NCBI GenBank assembly: GCA_007131945.1
Contig: SLPP01000409.1
Coordinates: 1 to 15,467 of the forward strand
Direction of reading: 5' to 3'
DNA: 15,467 nt
Source: Paracoccaceae bacterium
Lineage (GTDB): Bacteria; Pseudomonadota; Alphaproteobacteria; Rhodobacterales; Rhodobacteraceae
The notes beneath the pieces are model-generated. The model ran no database searches. It had not been told where the DNA came from and was given only the letters and a program-made list of their open reading frames with translations. Below are positions 7,522-15,186 of the stretch, piece by piece. Position numbers and translations under genes: made by a program. The first letter of the stretch is position 1; every line of letters starts with the position of its first letter.

Positions 7522-8264
7522 ACCAGCGTCTCCGCTGCCGCCGGTTCGACATCCTCGGCGGTGCCCATGTAGGCGTGGCGGACCGTCTCGCTGCCGCGGA
7601 TCACCTCGGCCGTGCCATGCTCGATCACCCGGCCCGAATCGAGCACGTAGATCATCTCGCAGAGCTCGAGGACGAGGCCGATATTATGCTCGATCAGCAG
7701 CACCCCGCAGCCGGTCTCGGCCACGATGCGCCGGACCAGCGCGGCAAGCTCGTTGGCCTCGGGCTCGGTCATCCCCGCCGCCGGTTCGTCCAGCAGCAGA
7801 TAGGCGGGCTCCATCATCATCGCCCGACCGATGGCGACGCGGCGCTCGTCGGTATAGGGAAGCGCGCCCGCCTGGCGTTCGCCCAGCGCGCCGATCCCGA
7901 TCCAGTCGAGCATCTCGGCCGCCCGCCGCGCCGCCTCGCGCCGGGTGAGGCCAAGGCCGACGCCGGTCACTTCCAGGTTGTCGATGACCGAGAGGTCGGC
8001 AAAGAGACGGCCGCCCTGGAAGGTCCGGGCGAGCCCCCGGCGGCGCACCTCGTGCGGGCGCACGCCGGTCAGGTCTACCCCGTCCATCACCACGCGCCCG
8101 ACGGTCGGTTTCTGAAACCCCGAAAGAACGTTGACGGCCGTGGTCTTGCCGGCACCGTTCGGACCGATCAGCCCGGTGATCGTCTCCTTCGGCACCTCGA
8201 GGCTGAGGTCCGAGATCGCGGTCAGCCCGTCGAACGTGACCCGTATGGACTCGGCTGCGAGCAT
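7518..8264 (-). CDS. livG: Branched-chain-type ABC transporter ATP-binding protein (LivG family) with unusual signature motif
   Basis: The 248-residue ATPase shows Walker A GPNGAGKTT (34-42), Q-loop TFQGGRLF (81-88), Walker B LLLDEP (156-161) and the switch histidine in LLIEHN (189-194). The ABC signature, normally LSGGQ or LSYGQQ in LivG, reads LPYTDERR (135-142): the conserved Gly and Gln are Thr and Asp. I take the ATG at 8264, because MLAAESIRVTF aligns with the usual LivG start. The in-frame GTG at 8285, which overlaps the hyuA stop as GTGA just as livF overlaps livG, is a real alternative and would add 7 residues. The long open frame upstream of that is only a shadow of hyuA. It works with LivF to power the LivHM channel. 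Confidence 0.9.
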   Translation of the reverse strand: MLAAESIRVTFDGLTAISDLSLEVPKETITGLIGPNGAGKTTAVNVLSGFQKPTVGRVVMDGVDLTGVRPHEVRRRGLARTFQGGRLFADLSVIDNLEVTGVGLGLTRREAARRAAEMLDWIGIGALGERQAGALPYTDERRVAIGRAMMMEPAYLLLDEPAAGMTEPEANELAALVRRIVAETGCGVLLIEHNIGLVLELCEMIYVLDSGRVIEHGTAEVIRGSETVRHAYMGTAEDVEPAAAETLV

Positions 8265-8281
8265 GTTCGCGCGATCCGCCC

Positions 8282-10372
8282 TCACTCGGCCGCGAGTGGC
8301 CGGCTGCGGGTGATCCGATAGGCGCCGCTCGCATGGAGGGACGCTTTCCAGCCCGGCTCGATCACGATCGTGGTGGTCTCCTCCTCGATGATGGCGGGGC
8401 CATCGATCACGGCGTCGGCGCCGAGGATTGCACCGTCGTAGACGGGTGTCAACACGGCCGTCCCGTCGGCCGAGAAGACCGCCGAGCGCCGGCCCTTGAG
8501 CGCCGCCTCGGGATCCTTGCCGGGGCCGAGCAGCGGTGGTTCGGGCTTGTCGATCAGGCCGTAGACGGTGGCCTCGACATTGACCACCTCGACCACGTTG
8601 TGCGGCTCGGAATAGGTGAAGAGCTGCTCGTGCCGGTGATGGAAGGCGGACTTGACCTGCTCGATGCTCTGCGCGTCGATGCGGAAGTTGCCGATGTCGA
8701 CGGTGCATTCGTGGACCTGGCCGACATAGCGCATCTCGATGCTGCGCTCGACCCGGATCCGCTCGGGCGGGAAACCGTCGGCCTCGAGCTTCGCGCGCCC
8801 CTCGGCCTCGATCCGCTCGAAGAGCGCGTCCAGCCGCTCGTAGGCGCCGGGGCTGTCGAGCCGCATCGGCGCCGTCGCCATGACATTGTACTTCACGTCC
8901 GAGATGATCTGCCCGAAGGCGCAGAGCCCCGAGGCGAGCTTGGGCAGGATCACCGTCTCGATCCCCATCTCGCCGGCAAGCGCGGTGATATGCGCCGCCG
9001 TCGCGCCGCCCGCGCCGACGAGGACGAAGTCGCGCGGATCGTAGCCGCGCTCGACCGAGACCCGCCGGATCCCCGCCGCCATGTTGCTGTTGACGATGGT
9101 GAACATGCCGTAGGCGGCGCGCTCGAGCGTCAGGCCCAGCGGCCCGGCGATGCGCGCCATCGCCTCTTCGGATTTCGCCCGGTCGAGCGGCAGCCGCCCG
9201 CCGACCAGGCCCTCGGGGTTGAGATAGCCGAGGATGAGGTTGGCGTCGGAGACGGTTGGCTCGGTGCCGCCCTGGCCGTAGCAGGCGGGACCCGGATCGG
9301 CGCCGGCGCTCTGCGGGCCGACCTGCAAGAGGCCCATCGGGTCGATCCAGCCGATCGAGCCGCCGCCGGCGCCCAGCGTCTCGACCTGGATCATCGGCAC
9401 GCCGATCCGGTAGCGCAGGAAGTCGATGTTCTTGTTGAGGTTGGTCTGCCCATCCTTGGTCAGCGTGATGTCGAACGAGGTCCCGCCCATGTCGACGGTG
9501 ATGACGTTCTTCGTGCCGAAGGGCTGGGAGACGTAAAGCCCCGCCCGCGGCGCCGAGGCCGGGCCCGAATTGATCGCGTAGACCGAGCGGTCGGTCATCG
9601 AGCCGCCATCGGCCAGCCCGCCATTGGACTGGAAGTAGCGGACCGGGTAGCGCGCGCCGAGGTCGCGGAAATGGGCATCGACCGCCTGCACGTAGCGGCG
9701 CATGATCGGCGCGAGATAGGCGTTGACCACGGCGGTCGAGGTCCGGGTGTATTCGCGCACCTGCGGATAGAGGGCGCTGCCCAGCGTCAGGATCGCGCCC
9801 GGCATCATCTCGCGCACGATCTCGCCGGCGCGTTCCTCGTGCCGCGGATCGAGCACCGACCAGACGAAGGAGATCGCGACCGTCTCTACCCCCTCCTTCA
9901 GGAAGAGCTCGCAGGCGGCGCGCACGTCCTCCTCGTGCAGCGGCGTGTGCACGCGCCCGTCCGAGACGATGCGCTCGCGCACGCCGCGGCGCAGGTAGCG
10001 CGGCACCAGCATGACCGCCGGCGGATATTCGGCATCGTAGCGATAGCCGTCCTCCTTGTGGCCCAGCCGGATCTCGATCGAATCCTCGTGCCCGGCGGTG
10101 CAGATCAGCCCGGTGCGACCGCCCTTGTGCTGGATCAGCGCGTTCAGTCCGACCGTGGTGCCGTTGATGCACAGGTCGCAGTCGGCGATGATGTCGCCCA
10201 CCGGCCGGTCCATCGCCGTCGCGATCTGGTCGAGGCCGTCGCGGATCGCGCGGGTCGGATCGTCGGGCGTCGAGAGCGCCTTGAAAAGCCGCACCGTGCC
10301 GGTGTCGTCGGCGAGGACGAAATCGGTGAAGGTGCCGCCGGCGTCGATGCCGAGCCTGTATTTCGTGCGCAT
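8282..10372 (-). CDS. hyuA: Hydantoinase/oxoprolinase family protein, HyuA-type (ATP-binding) subunit
   Basis: The 696-residue protein starts with the acetate/sugar-kinase-like phosphate-binding motif GIDAGGTFTDF (8-18), typical of the Hydant_A N-terminal domain. Further on are NGTTVGLNALI (70-80), SNGGLADGG (249-257) and the second nucleotide-binding motif DMGGTSFD (294-301). The family includes ATP-dependent N-methylhydantoin amidohydrolase, 5-oxoprolinase, caprolactamase CapA, OplA and the acetone/acetophenone carboxylase subunits. The lactam-hydrolysing members use ATP to activate and open a cyclic amide together with a HyuB subunit, encoded 11 nt upstream. I choose the ATG at 10372 because AAGGAG precedes it and the GIDAGGT motif follows at once; the frame is open further upstream only as a shadow of hyuB. 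It is a cytoplasmic enzyme. The exact substrate is not evident. Confidence 0.92.
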   Translation of the reverse strand: MRTKYRLGIDAGGTFTDFVLADDTGTVRLFKALSTPDDPTRAIRDGLDQIATAMDRPVGDIIADCDLCINGTTVGLNALIQHKGGRTGLICTAGHEDSIEIRLGHKEDGYRYDAEYPPAVMLVPRYLRRGVRERIVSDGRVHTPLHEEDVRAACELFLKEGVETVAISFVWSVLDPRHEERAGEIVREMMPGAILTLGSALYPQVREYTRTSTAVVNAYLAPIMRRYVQAVDAHFRDLGARYPVRYFQSNGGLADGGSMTDRSVYAINSGPASAPRAGLYVSQPFGTKNVITVDMGGTSFDITLTKDGQTNLNKNIDFLRYRIGVPMIQVETLGAGGGSIGWIDPMGLLQVGPQSAGADPGPACYGQGGTEPTVSDANLILGYLNPEGLVGGRLPLDRAKSEEAMARIAGPLGLTLERAAYGMFTIVNSNMAAGIRRVSVERGYDPRDFVLVGAGGATAAHITALAGEMGIETVILPKLASGLCAFGQIISDVKYNVMATAPMRLDSPGAYERLDALFERIEAEGRAKLEADGFPPERIRVERSIEMRYVGQVHECTVDIGNFRIDAQSIEQVKSAFHHRHEQLFTYSEPHNVVEVVNVEATVYGLIDKPEPPLLGPGKDPEAALKGRRSAVFSADGTAVLTPVYDGAILGADAVIDGPAIIEEETTTIVIEPGWKASLHASGAYRITRSRPLAAE

Positions 10373-10383
10373 GTCGGGCTCCT

Positions 10384-12138
10384 TCAGGCTGCGGCCGCGC
10401 GCAGACGGGCGGTCTCCGCCGCGTCCACCGCCAGGGTTTCGCCGTCGGTGATCGCGACGCCGTAATCGGAGCGCGCCCCCTCGATCGAGACCAGCCCGTT
10501 GCGGACATCGGCGAGCACCGCCTCGACCGGGCGTTCGAACGGGTCGCCGTAGCCGCCGCCGCCGGGATTCATGTTGGTCACCCGCTCGCCCGGCTTGATC
10601 GTCTCGATCACGTTGGTGCGGATCGTCTTCACCTCGTCGCCCTTGGCCAGCTCGATCCGGCCGACCTTGCGCTCGACCAGCGCCGACTGCGCGCCGGCCG
10701 CGCCCATCGCCGGGATCCGCCGCCCCTCGCCGAAGGTGATGAAGGTCATCTCGCCGTTCAGCGGCTCGACCTCCCAGGCGGTGCCCGAGCCGCCGCGGAA
10801 CTTCCCCGCCCCGCCCGAATCGGTCATCAGCGAATAGCGGTGGATGATGATCGGATAGGCGTGCTCGAGCAGCTCGATATCGCCCGAGGTCAGCGCGCCG
10901 AAACAGCATTCCGGCCCGCAGGCGTGCCAGCCGTCCTGCACCGGCGTCGCCCCGGCGCCCGAGATGATCGTGGCCAGCACCATGGTGACGTATTCCTCGT
11001 CATGCCGGGCGTCCCAGCCGGCGATGTTGAGCCCGTTCGCATGCCCCCAGGAGGCCGCGACCTTCGACGGCATCGCCTGTTCGAAGGCCAGCCGCACGGC
11101 GTCGGTCAGCGTCTCCATCGGCGTCGTCGTGCAGTTCATGTGCGGCGCCGGTTCCCTGGCGTTGCACAGCGTGCCCTTGGGACCGAAATCGAGCGAGACG
11201 CAGCGATAGAGCCCCTCGTTGTAGGGCGGCGGCAGCTGCGCGAACATCATCAGCCCGAGATAGACGCCGGAATGCGAGTTGCCCTCGTAGGAGTTGATGA
11301 AGTAGGGAACCTGCGGCGGGCTGTCGATGCGGATGTGGCAGCTGTCGCCTTCGATCGTCACCGTCGCGGTGATGTCGAAATCCCCGAAACCGTGGCCGGC
11401 ATCCTCGAGCACTGCGGTGCCGGCATAGGTGCCGTCGGGCACGCCGGCGATGAGGCTGCGCATATGCGCCTCGGCCATGTCGAGAAGCGTGTCGATCGCC
11501 ACCTCGACCTTCTCGGGGCCGTACTTGTCGAGCATCGCGACGAGGTTGCGCTCGCCCACCTGGCAGGCGCCGATCAGCGCGTTGAAGTCGCCCTCCTGGT
11601 CGCGGCGGGCGCGCATGTTGGTCAGGATCAGGTTGAGCACGTCCTTGCGCGGCTTGCCCCGGTCCCAGATCTTGACCGGCGGGATGCGCAGGCACTCGGC
11701 GTAGATCTCCTTGGCGTTCGGGTTGTAGCCCGCCGGCACCGGCCCGCCGATATCGGTCAGATGGCCCTTGCAGACTGTCCAGTAGCGCAGCTCGCCCTTG
11801 TAGAAGACGGGCTTGTACATGCAGACATCGATCGCATGCGCGCCGCCCCAGGCCGGGTCGTTGTGCAGGATCAGGTCGCCCTCGTGGATGTCGTCGCCGA
11901 AATAGGCCGCGACCACCTTCATCGCCGGGATCAGGCTGCCGAGGTGGATCGGGATGTCCTGCCCCTGCAGGATCATCTCCGGCCGCGCGTTGAAAAGCGC
12001 CGTCGAATAGTCGTGCGCCAGGTTGAAGACGCTCGACCGCGCCGTCTTCTCCAGCGCCAGCGTCATCTCGCGCTGGGTCGTCTCCAGCACCCCGCGCACC
12101 ACCGACAGCGTGATCGGGTCCACCGCCTCCCGGGTCAT
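10384..12138 (-). CDS. hyuB: Hydantoinase B/oxoprolinase family protein, HyuB-type subunit
   Basis: The 584-residue protein is a full-length HyuB. It begins DPITLSVVRGVLETTQREM and carries the conserved HNDP motif (92-95) followed by WGGAHAIDV (97-105). Near the end, T-N-M-N-P-G-G-G-G-Y-G-D-P-F-E-R-P is the family's C-terminal signature. HyuB partners with HyuA in ATP-dependent opening of cyclic amides such as N-methylhydantoin, 5-oxoproline or lactams. The start ATG at 12138 has GGGAG upstream; the frame continues to 12219 but that stretch lacks family sequence. It is the first gene of the seven-gene operon and lies next to a divergent AraC regulator, probably its activator. A two-subunit carboxylase (acetophenone carboxylase-like) is a less likely alternative, since no further Apc-like subunits are present. 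Confidence 0.93.
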   Translation of the reverse strand: MTREAVDPITLSVVRGVLETTQREMTLALEKTARSSVFNLAHDYSTALFNARPEMILQGQDIPIHLGSLIPAMKVVAAYFGDDIHEGDLILHNDPAWGGAHAIDVCMYKPVFYKGELRYWTVCKGHLTDIGGPVPAGYNPNAKEIYAECLRIPPVKIWDRGKPRKDVLNLILTNMRARRDQEGDFNALIGACQVGERNLVAMLDKYGPEKVEVAIDTLLDMAEAHMRSLIAGVPDGTYAGTAVLEDAGHGFGDFDITATVTIEGDSCHIRIDSPPQVPYFINSYEGNSHSGVYLGLMMFAQLPPPYNEGLYRCVSLDFGPKGTLCNAREPAPHMNCTTTPMETLTDAVRLAFEQAMPSKVAASWGHANGLNIAGWDARHDEEYVTMVLATIISGAGATPVQDGWHACGPECCFGALTSGDIELLEHAYPIIIHRYSLMTDSGGAGKFRGGSGTAWEVEPLNGEMTFITFGEGRRIPAMGAAGAQSALVERKVGRIELAKGDEVKTIRTNVIETIKPGERVTNMNPGGGGYGDPFERPVEAVLADVRNGLVSIEGARSDYGVAITDGETLAVDAAETARLRAAAA

Positions 12139-12314
12139 GATCGTTTTCTCCCTGCTTCGAGGACAGGCACCGAGGCTAGAACGGCGCCGCCGCGGCGGTC
12201 TTTGCGCTGGGTGAACCACTTCTTGCGGCCCCGTGCAGTGATTCCCGAACAGGCCGATTGTGCGATGGACAGGTTCGCGTAGGATGCGGCAAGGTCGTCG
12301 GGGTGGCTGACACC
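12139..12314. promoter_or_regulatory. Divergent control region between hyuB and the AraC gene
   Basis: This 176-bp spacer separates two divergent start codons. The 7-bp word G(G/A)ACAGG occurs three times in the same orientation, at 12161-12167, 12247-12253 and 12267-12273. The last two start exactly 20 bp apart, which is the kind of spacing AraC-family dimers use on direct half-sites. A 12-bp palindrome, CCGCCGCGGCGG, lies at 12187-12198. On the plus strand TTGTGC (12258-12263), 16 bp, TAGGAT (12280-12285) is a weak promoter for the regulator gene. I could not place a convincing promoter for hyuB, which fits activator dependence but does not prove it. Confidence 0.4.
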
Positions 12315-13286
12315 ATGGATATCGAGTTCTCCACGCAGGGCACGCCGGGCCCGAAGCGCAGTGCCGAATGGCACCGGGCGATCGCGAGCGCCTATTTTCC
12401 GCTCGAGCTCGTCTTCCGTGACGCCGCGCGTTTCGACGGGCGGCTGGCGATCTGGCAGATCGGCGAGGTGTCGCTGTCGCGGCTGACCTCCGAGGCGCTG
12501 TCCTACCACCGGCGTGCCGGGCACCTGCGCAGCGTCAGCGGCGAGGAGGAGTACCTGGTCACCGTGCCGGTCAGTTCGCCGGTGAGCTTCCGCCAATGCG
12601 GCAAGGAGGTGCATTGCGCCCCCGGCGGCTTCATCCTCGAGCGAAGCCACGAACCCTACGACTTCGCACATGCCAGCGCCGCCGATCTATGGGTGCTGAA
12701 GGTCAGCGCGCGCATGCTGGCCGGGCGGATCCGGGCGCCCGACCGGTTCTGCTCGCTCGGCTTCGATGCCAGCGCCGGGGCGGGCGGGCTCCTGGCCGAC
12801 ATGCTGCCGCTCCTGCCGCGACGTCTCGGCAGCCTGGGCCGCGAGAGCCGCGCCGCGGTCGGTCGCCAGCTGGTCGACCTGATCGGGCTTGCCGTGGCCG
12901 AGGATCCGCGGACGCTGACCTCGGGACAGTCGAGCGTGCGGCTCGCGCATCTGACTCGGATCGAGGTGCTCGTCCGCCGCCGGCTCAGCGAACCGGGCCT
13001 CGACGCCGCCGCCATCGCGCGCGAGGTCGGCATCTCGGTGCGCTATCTGCACGACCTCTTCCGCGACACCGGCCAGCCCGTCGGCCAGTGGATCCGCGAT
13101 CAGCGGCTGGAAGCGGCGCGCGCCGCGCTCGCCGATCCCGGCAACCGCCAGAGCATCGCGACCATCGCCTATGCCTGCGGCTTCAACGACCAGGCCCAGT
13201 TCAGCCGCAGCTTCCGCGAGGGGTTCGGGCTGTCGCCGCGCGAATACCGCGCGATGCAGCGCCGGACCGGCGCGCCGGCGAACTGA
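12315..13286 (+). CDS. AraC-family transcriptional regulator
   Basis: The 323-residue protein has an N-terminal ligand-binding domain (about 1-190) of the kind found before AraC domains in FeaR-like regulators. A C-terminal AraC DNA-binding domain (about 213-316) contains two helix-turn-helix units: D-A-A-A-I-A-R-E-V-G-I-S-V-R-Y-L (230-245) and S-I-A-T-I-A-Y-A-C-G-F-N-D-Q (280-293), followed by the S-R-S-F-R-E-G-F-G-L-S-P-R-E-Y-R signature (297-312). I prefer the ATG at 12315 over an in-frame TTG at 12258, which would fall inside the candidate promoter, although no strong ribosome-binding site is visible. It is divergent from hyuB and is probably the activator of the hyu-liv operon. The arrangement recalls OplR beside oplBA in Pseudomonas putida, an AraC regulator that responds to valerolactam and caprolactam. 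The inducer here is unknown. Confidence 0.9.
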   Translation: MDIEFSTQGTPGPKRSAEWHRAIASAYFPLELVFRDAARFDGRLAIWQIGEVSLSRLTSEALSYHRRAGHLRSVSGEEEYLVTVPVSSPVSFRQCGKEVHCAPGGFILERSHEPYDFAHASAADLWVLKVSARMLAGRIRAPDRFCSLGFDASAGAGGLLADMLPLLPRRLGSLGRESRAAVGRQLVDLIGLAVAEDPRTLTSGQSSVRLAHLTRIEVLVRRRLSEPGLDAAAIAREVGISVRYLHDLFRDTGQPVGQWIRDQRLEAARAALADPGNRQSIATIAYACGFNDQAQFSRSFREGFGLSPREYRAMQRRTGAPAN

Positions 13287-13313
13287 CCCCGCCCGGCGCC
13301 GCGCCGGTCGGGG
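13287..13313. terminator. Hairpin terminator between convergent araC-type gene and pxpC
   Basis: A 12-bp stem with one C/T mismatch (CCCCGCCCGGCG, loop CCG, CGCCGGTCGGGG) begins immediately after the regulator's stop codon, in the 48-bp gap before the end of the convergent pxpC. It is very GC-rich, but no T-run follows on either strand. Position and stability favour a shared terminator. Confidence 0.45.
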
Positions 13314-13334
13314 CGCCGCCGCGCGGTGCCCGGG

Positions 13335-14324
13335 TCAGGCCAGATGCGCCCGGATCTTCTCGATCACCGAAGCGCGCTCGTGGCGGGCATCGAGCGCGCC
13401 CTTCATGTCGGTCTCGACGAAGCGGACCGGCGTATGCGGCTGCAGCTGGCCGATCAGGTCCATGTCGGCAGAAATGACCGTGCCGACCATCATGTAGCCG
13501 CCGCCCGAGACCGCGTCGCGGTGCAGCACGATCGGCTCGGTGCCGCCGGGCACCTGGATCGAGCCGTAGGGATAGCAGGCATCGACGATGTTCGACGGGT
13601 CCGACCCGGCGCCGAAGGGCTGCTCGCGCGGCACGTATTCCAGCGGCTGCCCGCCGCGGAAGCGATAGCCGATGCGGTCGGCCTCGGGCGCGACCTTCCA
13701 GGTATCGGCGAAGAAGCGCTTGCCCGCCGCCTCGGTCAGCCGGTGCCAGTAGAGCCCCGGCAGGACGCGCAGCTCGACCGGATCGCCGGTCGGGCCGCGG
13801 CGCAGCGCCTCGGGCAGGCTCCGCCCCGCCTTGCCGTCGCCCTGCCCCAGCTTCAGCCGGTCGCCGCCCCGCAGCACCCTTCCCTCGTGCCCGCCGAGCC
13901 CGCCGAGCGGATAGGTCGAGCGGCTGCCCAGCACCACCGGCACGTCGATCCCGCCGGCGACCGCGATATAGGCCCGCGCGCCCTTTCGCAGATAGTCGAA
14001 GGACAGCGTCTGCCCGGCCTTGACCGGAAAGCTCTCCCAGATCGGCATCGCCGCGCCGTCGACCTTCGGCGGCAGATCGGCGCCGCAGACCGCGACCACC
14101 GTGTCGGCGTGGAAGGTCAGCTCAGGGCCCATGAACACCGCCTCGAGCCCCGCGGCGCCCGCGTCGTTGCCGACGAGCAGGTTGGCCGCCACCAGCGACA
14201 GCCGGTCCATCGCCCCGGAAAGCGGGATGCCGAGATGGTAGTAGCCCGGCCGCCCCATGTCCTGCACCGTCGTCGCCAGCCCCGGGGCCTTGACCTCGAT
14301 CGCGCCCTGCATGTCACTTGCCAT
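13335..14324 (-). CDS. pxpC: 5-oxoprolinase subunit C-like / biotin-dependent carboxyltransferase family protein
   Basis: The 329-residue protein has the PxpC/KipA signature near its start (residues about 14-53: PGLATTVQDMGRPGYYHLG, then SGAMDRLSLVAANLLVGN). Later come the family's A-Y-I-A-V-A-G-G-I-D-V-P-V-V-L-G-S-R-S-T and Y-P-Y-G-S-I-Q-V-P-G-G segments. PxpC joins PxpB in ATP-dependent hydrolysis of 5-oxo-L-proline to glutamate with PxpA, and the fold is also the carboxyltransferase domain of urea amidolyase. I choose the ATG at 14324 because GAGGGGG lies 6-7 nt upstream, giving an 11-nt overlap with pxpB. The ATG at 14312 would start after the pxpB stop but lacks a ribosome-binding site. 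Being in an operon with accC raises the possibility of a biotin-dependent carboxylation step. It is complete and undamaged. Confidence 0.92.
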   Translation of the reverse strand: MASDMQGAIEVKAPGLATTVQDMGRPGYYHLGIPLSGAMDRLSLVAANLLVGNDAGAAGLEAVFMGPELTFHADTVVAVCGADLPPKVDGAAMPIWESFPVKAGQTLSFDYLRKGARAYIAVAGGIDVPVVLGSRSTYPLGGLGGHEGRVLRGGDRLKLGQGDGKAGRSLPEALRRGPTGDPVELRVLPGLYWHRLTEAAGKRFFADTWKVAPEADRIGYRFRGGQPLEYVPREQPFGAGSDPSNIVDACYPYGSIQVPGGTEPIVLHRDAVSGGGYMMVGTVISADMDLIGQLQPHTPVRFVETDMKGALDARHERASVIEKIRAHLA

Positions 14325-15186
14325 TGAGCACCCCCTCGAGTTTCCGGTTGTAGGCATCGATATCGGCGTTGAATTCGTCGAGCGAGAAGGTGACCGGCGC
14401 CATCTTCGGCGTGAAGCGCCCGGCCTCGACCTCGGCGACGGTGGTGTCGTAGGTCGCGCGGTCGATGGCGCGGAACTTGACGATGTCACCGGGGCGGAAC
14501 AGGCACATCGTGTCGTCGCTGATGTAGTCGTGCTCGCTCTTCGGGTCGTAGATCGGCATCGGCGTGATGCCGAACATCTGGTAGCCACCGGCGCCGCGCA
14601 CCGAATAGACCGCGGTGAAACAGCCGCCGTAGCCGACCGTCAGCTTCGGCGTGTCGGTCCGCGGCCGCAGGTATTTCGGTACTTCCAGCTGCCGCGGCCG
14701 GTCGACCATCTGGTAGAGGAACGGCAGCCCAGCGACGAAGCCCACCATCGAGACAAACCAGGGCGCGCCGGAATGCGCGTCGATGAATTCCTGCGCGCTT
14801 GCCTTGCCGTTGATCCGCGCGGCGTATTCCAGGTCGGTCGCGTTCGGGTCCTGGTGGCGGTCGCGGAAGCGCATCAGCGTCTCGTGCGTCCAGGGGTCGT
14901 TGTAGTAGACCGGCATCTCGATGATCCGCGTCTCGATCACCGAGGGCGCGCTCTCGGCCGCGGCCTCCAGCTTCTTCAGCTCGGCCAGCATGTCCTCGGG
15001 AGCGATCCGGTCGGGGTCAAACTTGATCTGAAACGAGGCGTTGGCCGGGCAGATCTCGGTCACGCCGTCGATCGCCTTGTCCCGCACCGCATTGGTGATG
15101 AAGAGCGCCTTAAAGAAGGCCTCGAGCGACATGCTCTCGTCGACCTCGACGAAGATATGCTCGTCGCCGCCATAGGAATACCGCAT
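14314..15186 (-). CDS. pxpB: 5-oxoprolinase subunit B-like protein (KipI/PxpB family), long form
   Basis: The 290-residue protein belongs to the KipI/PxpB (allophanate hydrolase subunit 1-like) family. It carries HSGAPWFVSMVGFVAGLPFL (138-157), the counterpart of the family's H-S-G...I-G-F-x-P-G-F-x-Y-L, then VPKYLRPRT (169-177) and the G-A-G-G-Y-Q-M-F-G-I-T-P core (198-209). Typical PxpB proteins are about 220 residues. This one has extra sequence at the C-terminus, after RPGDIVKFRAI (231-241), of about 49 residues. It should act with PxpC in ATP-dependent opening of 5-oxoproline or a related cyclic amide. The ATG at 15186 overlaps the accC stop by one base (TGATG) and follows GGGAGGTGG. The motif differences from classical PxpB (VAGLPFL, VPKYL) suggest a separate subfamily with a possibly different substrate. 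Confidence 0.88.
   Translation of the reverse strand: MRYSYGGDEHIFVEVDESMSLEAFFKALFITNAVRDKAIDGVTEICPANASFQIKFDPDRIAPEDMLAELKKLEAAAESAPSVIETRIIEMPVYYNDPWTHETLMRFRDRHQDPNATDLEYAARINGKASAQEFIDAHSGAPWFVSMVGFVAGLPFLYQMVDRPRQLEVPKYLRPRTDTPKLTVGYGGCFTAVYSVRGAGGYQMFGITPMPIYDPKSEHDYISDDTMCLFRPGDIVKFRAIDRATYDTTVAEVEAGRFTPKMAPVTFSLDEFNADIDAYNRKLEGVLNGK

Noticed and set aside
8333..10465. A 710-codon plus-strand open frame opposite hyuA
   Set aside because: It is antisense to a well-conserved enzyme gene and has no family motif or convincing ribosome-binding site.
8265..10508. Apparent 5' extension of livG through the whole of hyuA
   Set aside because: The extension translates to a low-complexity Arg/Ala/Pro-rich sequence in the wrong frame of hyuA. 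LivG homology begins at about 8264, or at the GTG at 8285 at most.
12187..12198. 12-bp palindrome CCGCCGCGGCGG as a regulator operator
   Set aside because: Short CCG/CGG palindromes are expected often by chance in DNA this GC-rich, so I mention it only as part of the intergenic description.
12258..12314. TTG start at 12258 for the AraC regulator, adding 19 residues
   Set aside because: The added residues do not look like the family's N-terminus, TTG is a rare start, and the site overlaps a candidate -35 element. The ATG at 12315 is preferred, though the lack of a strong ribosome-binding site leaves some doubt.
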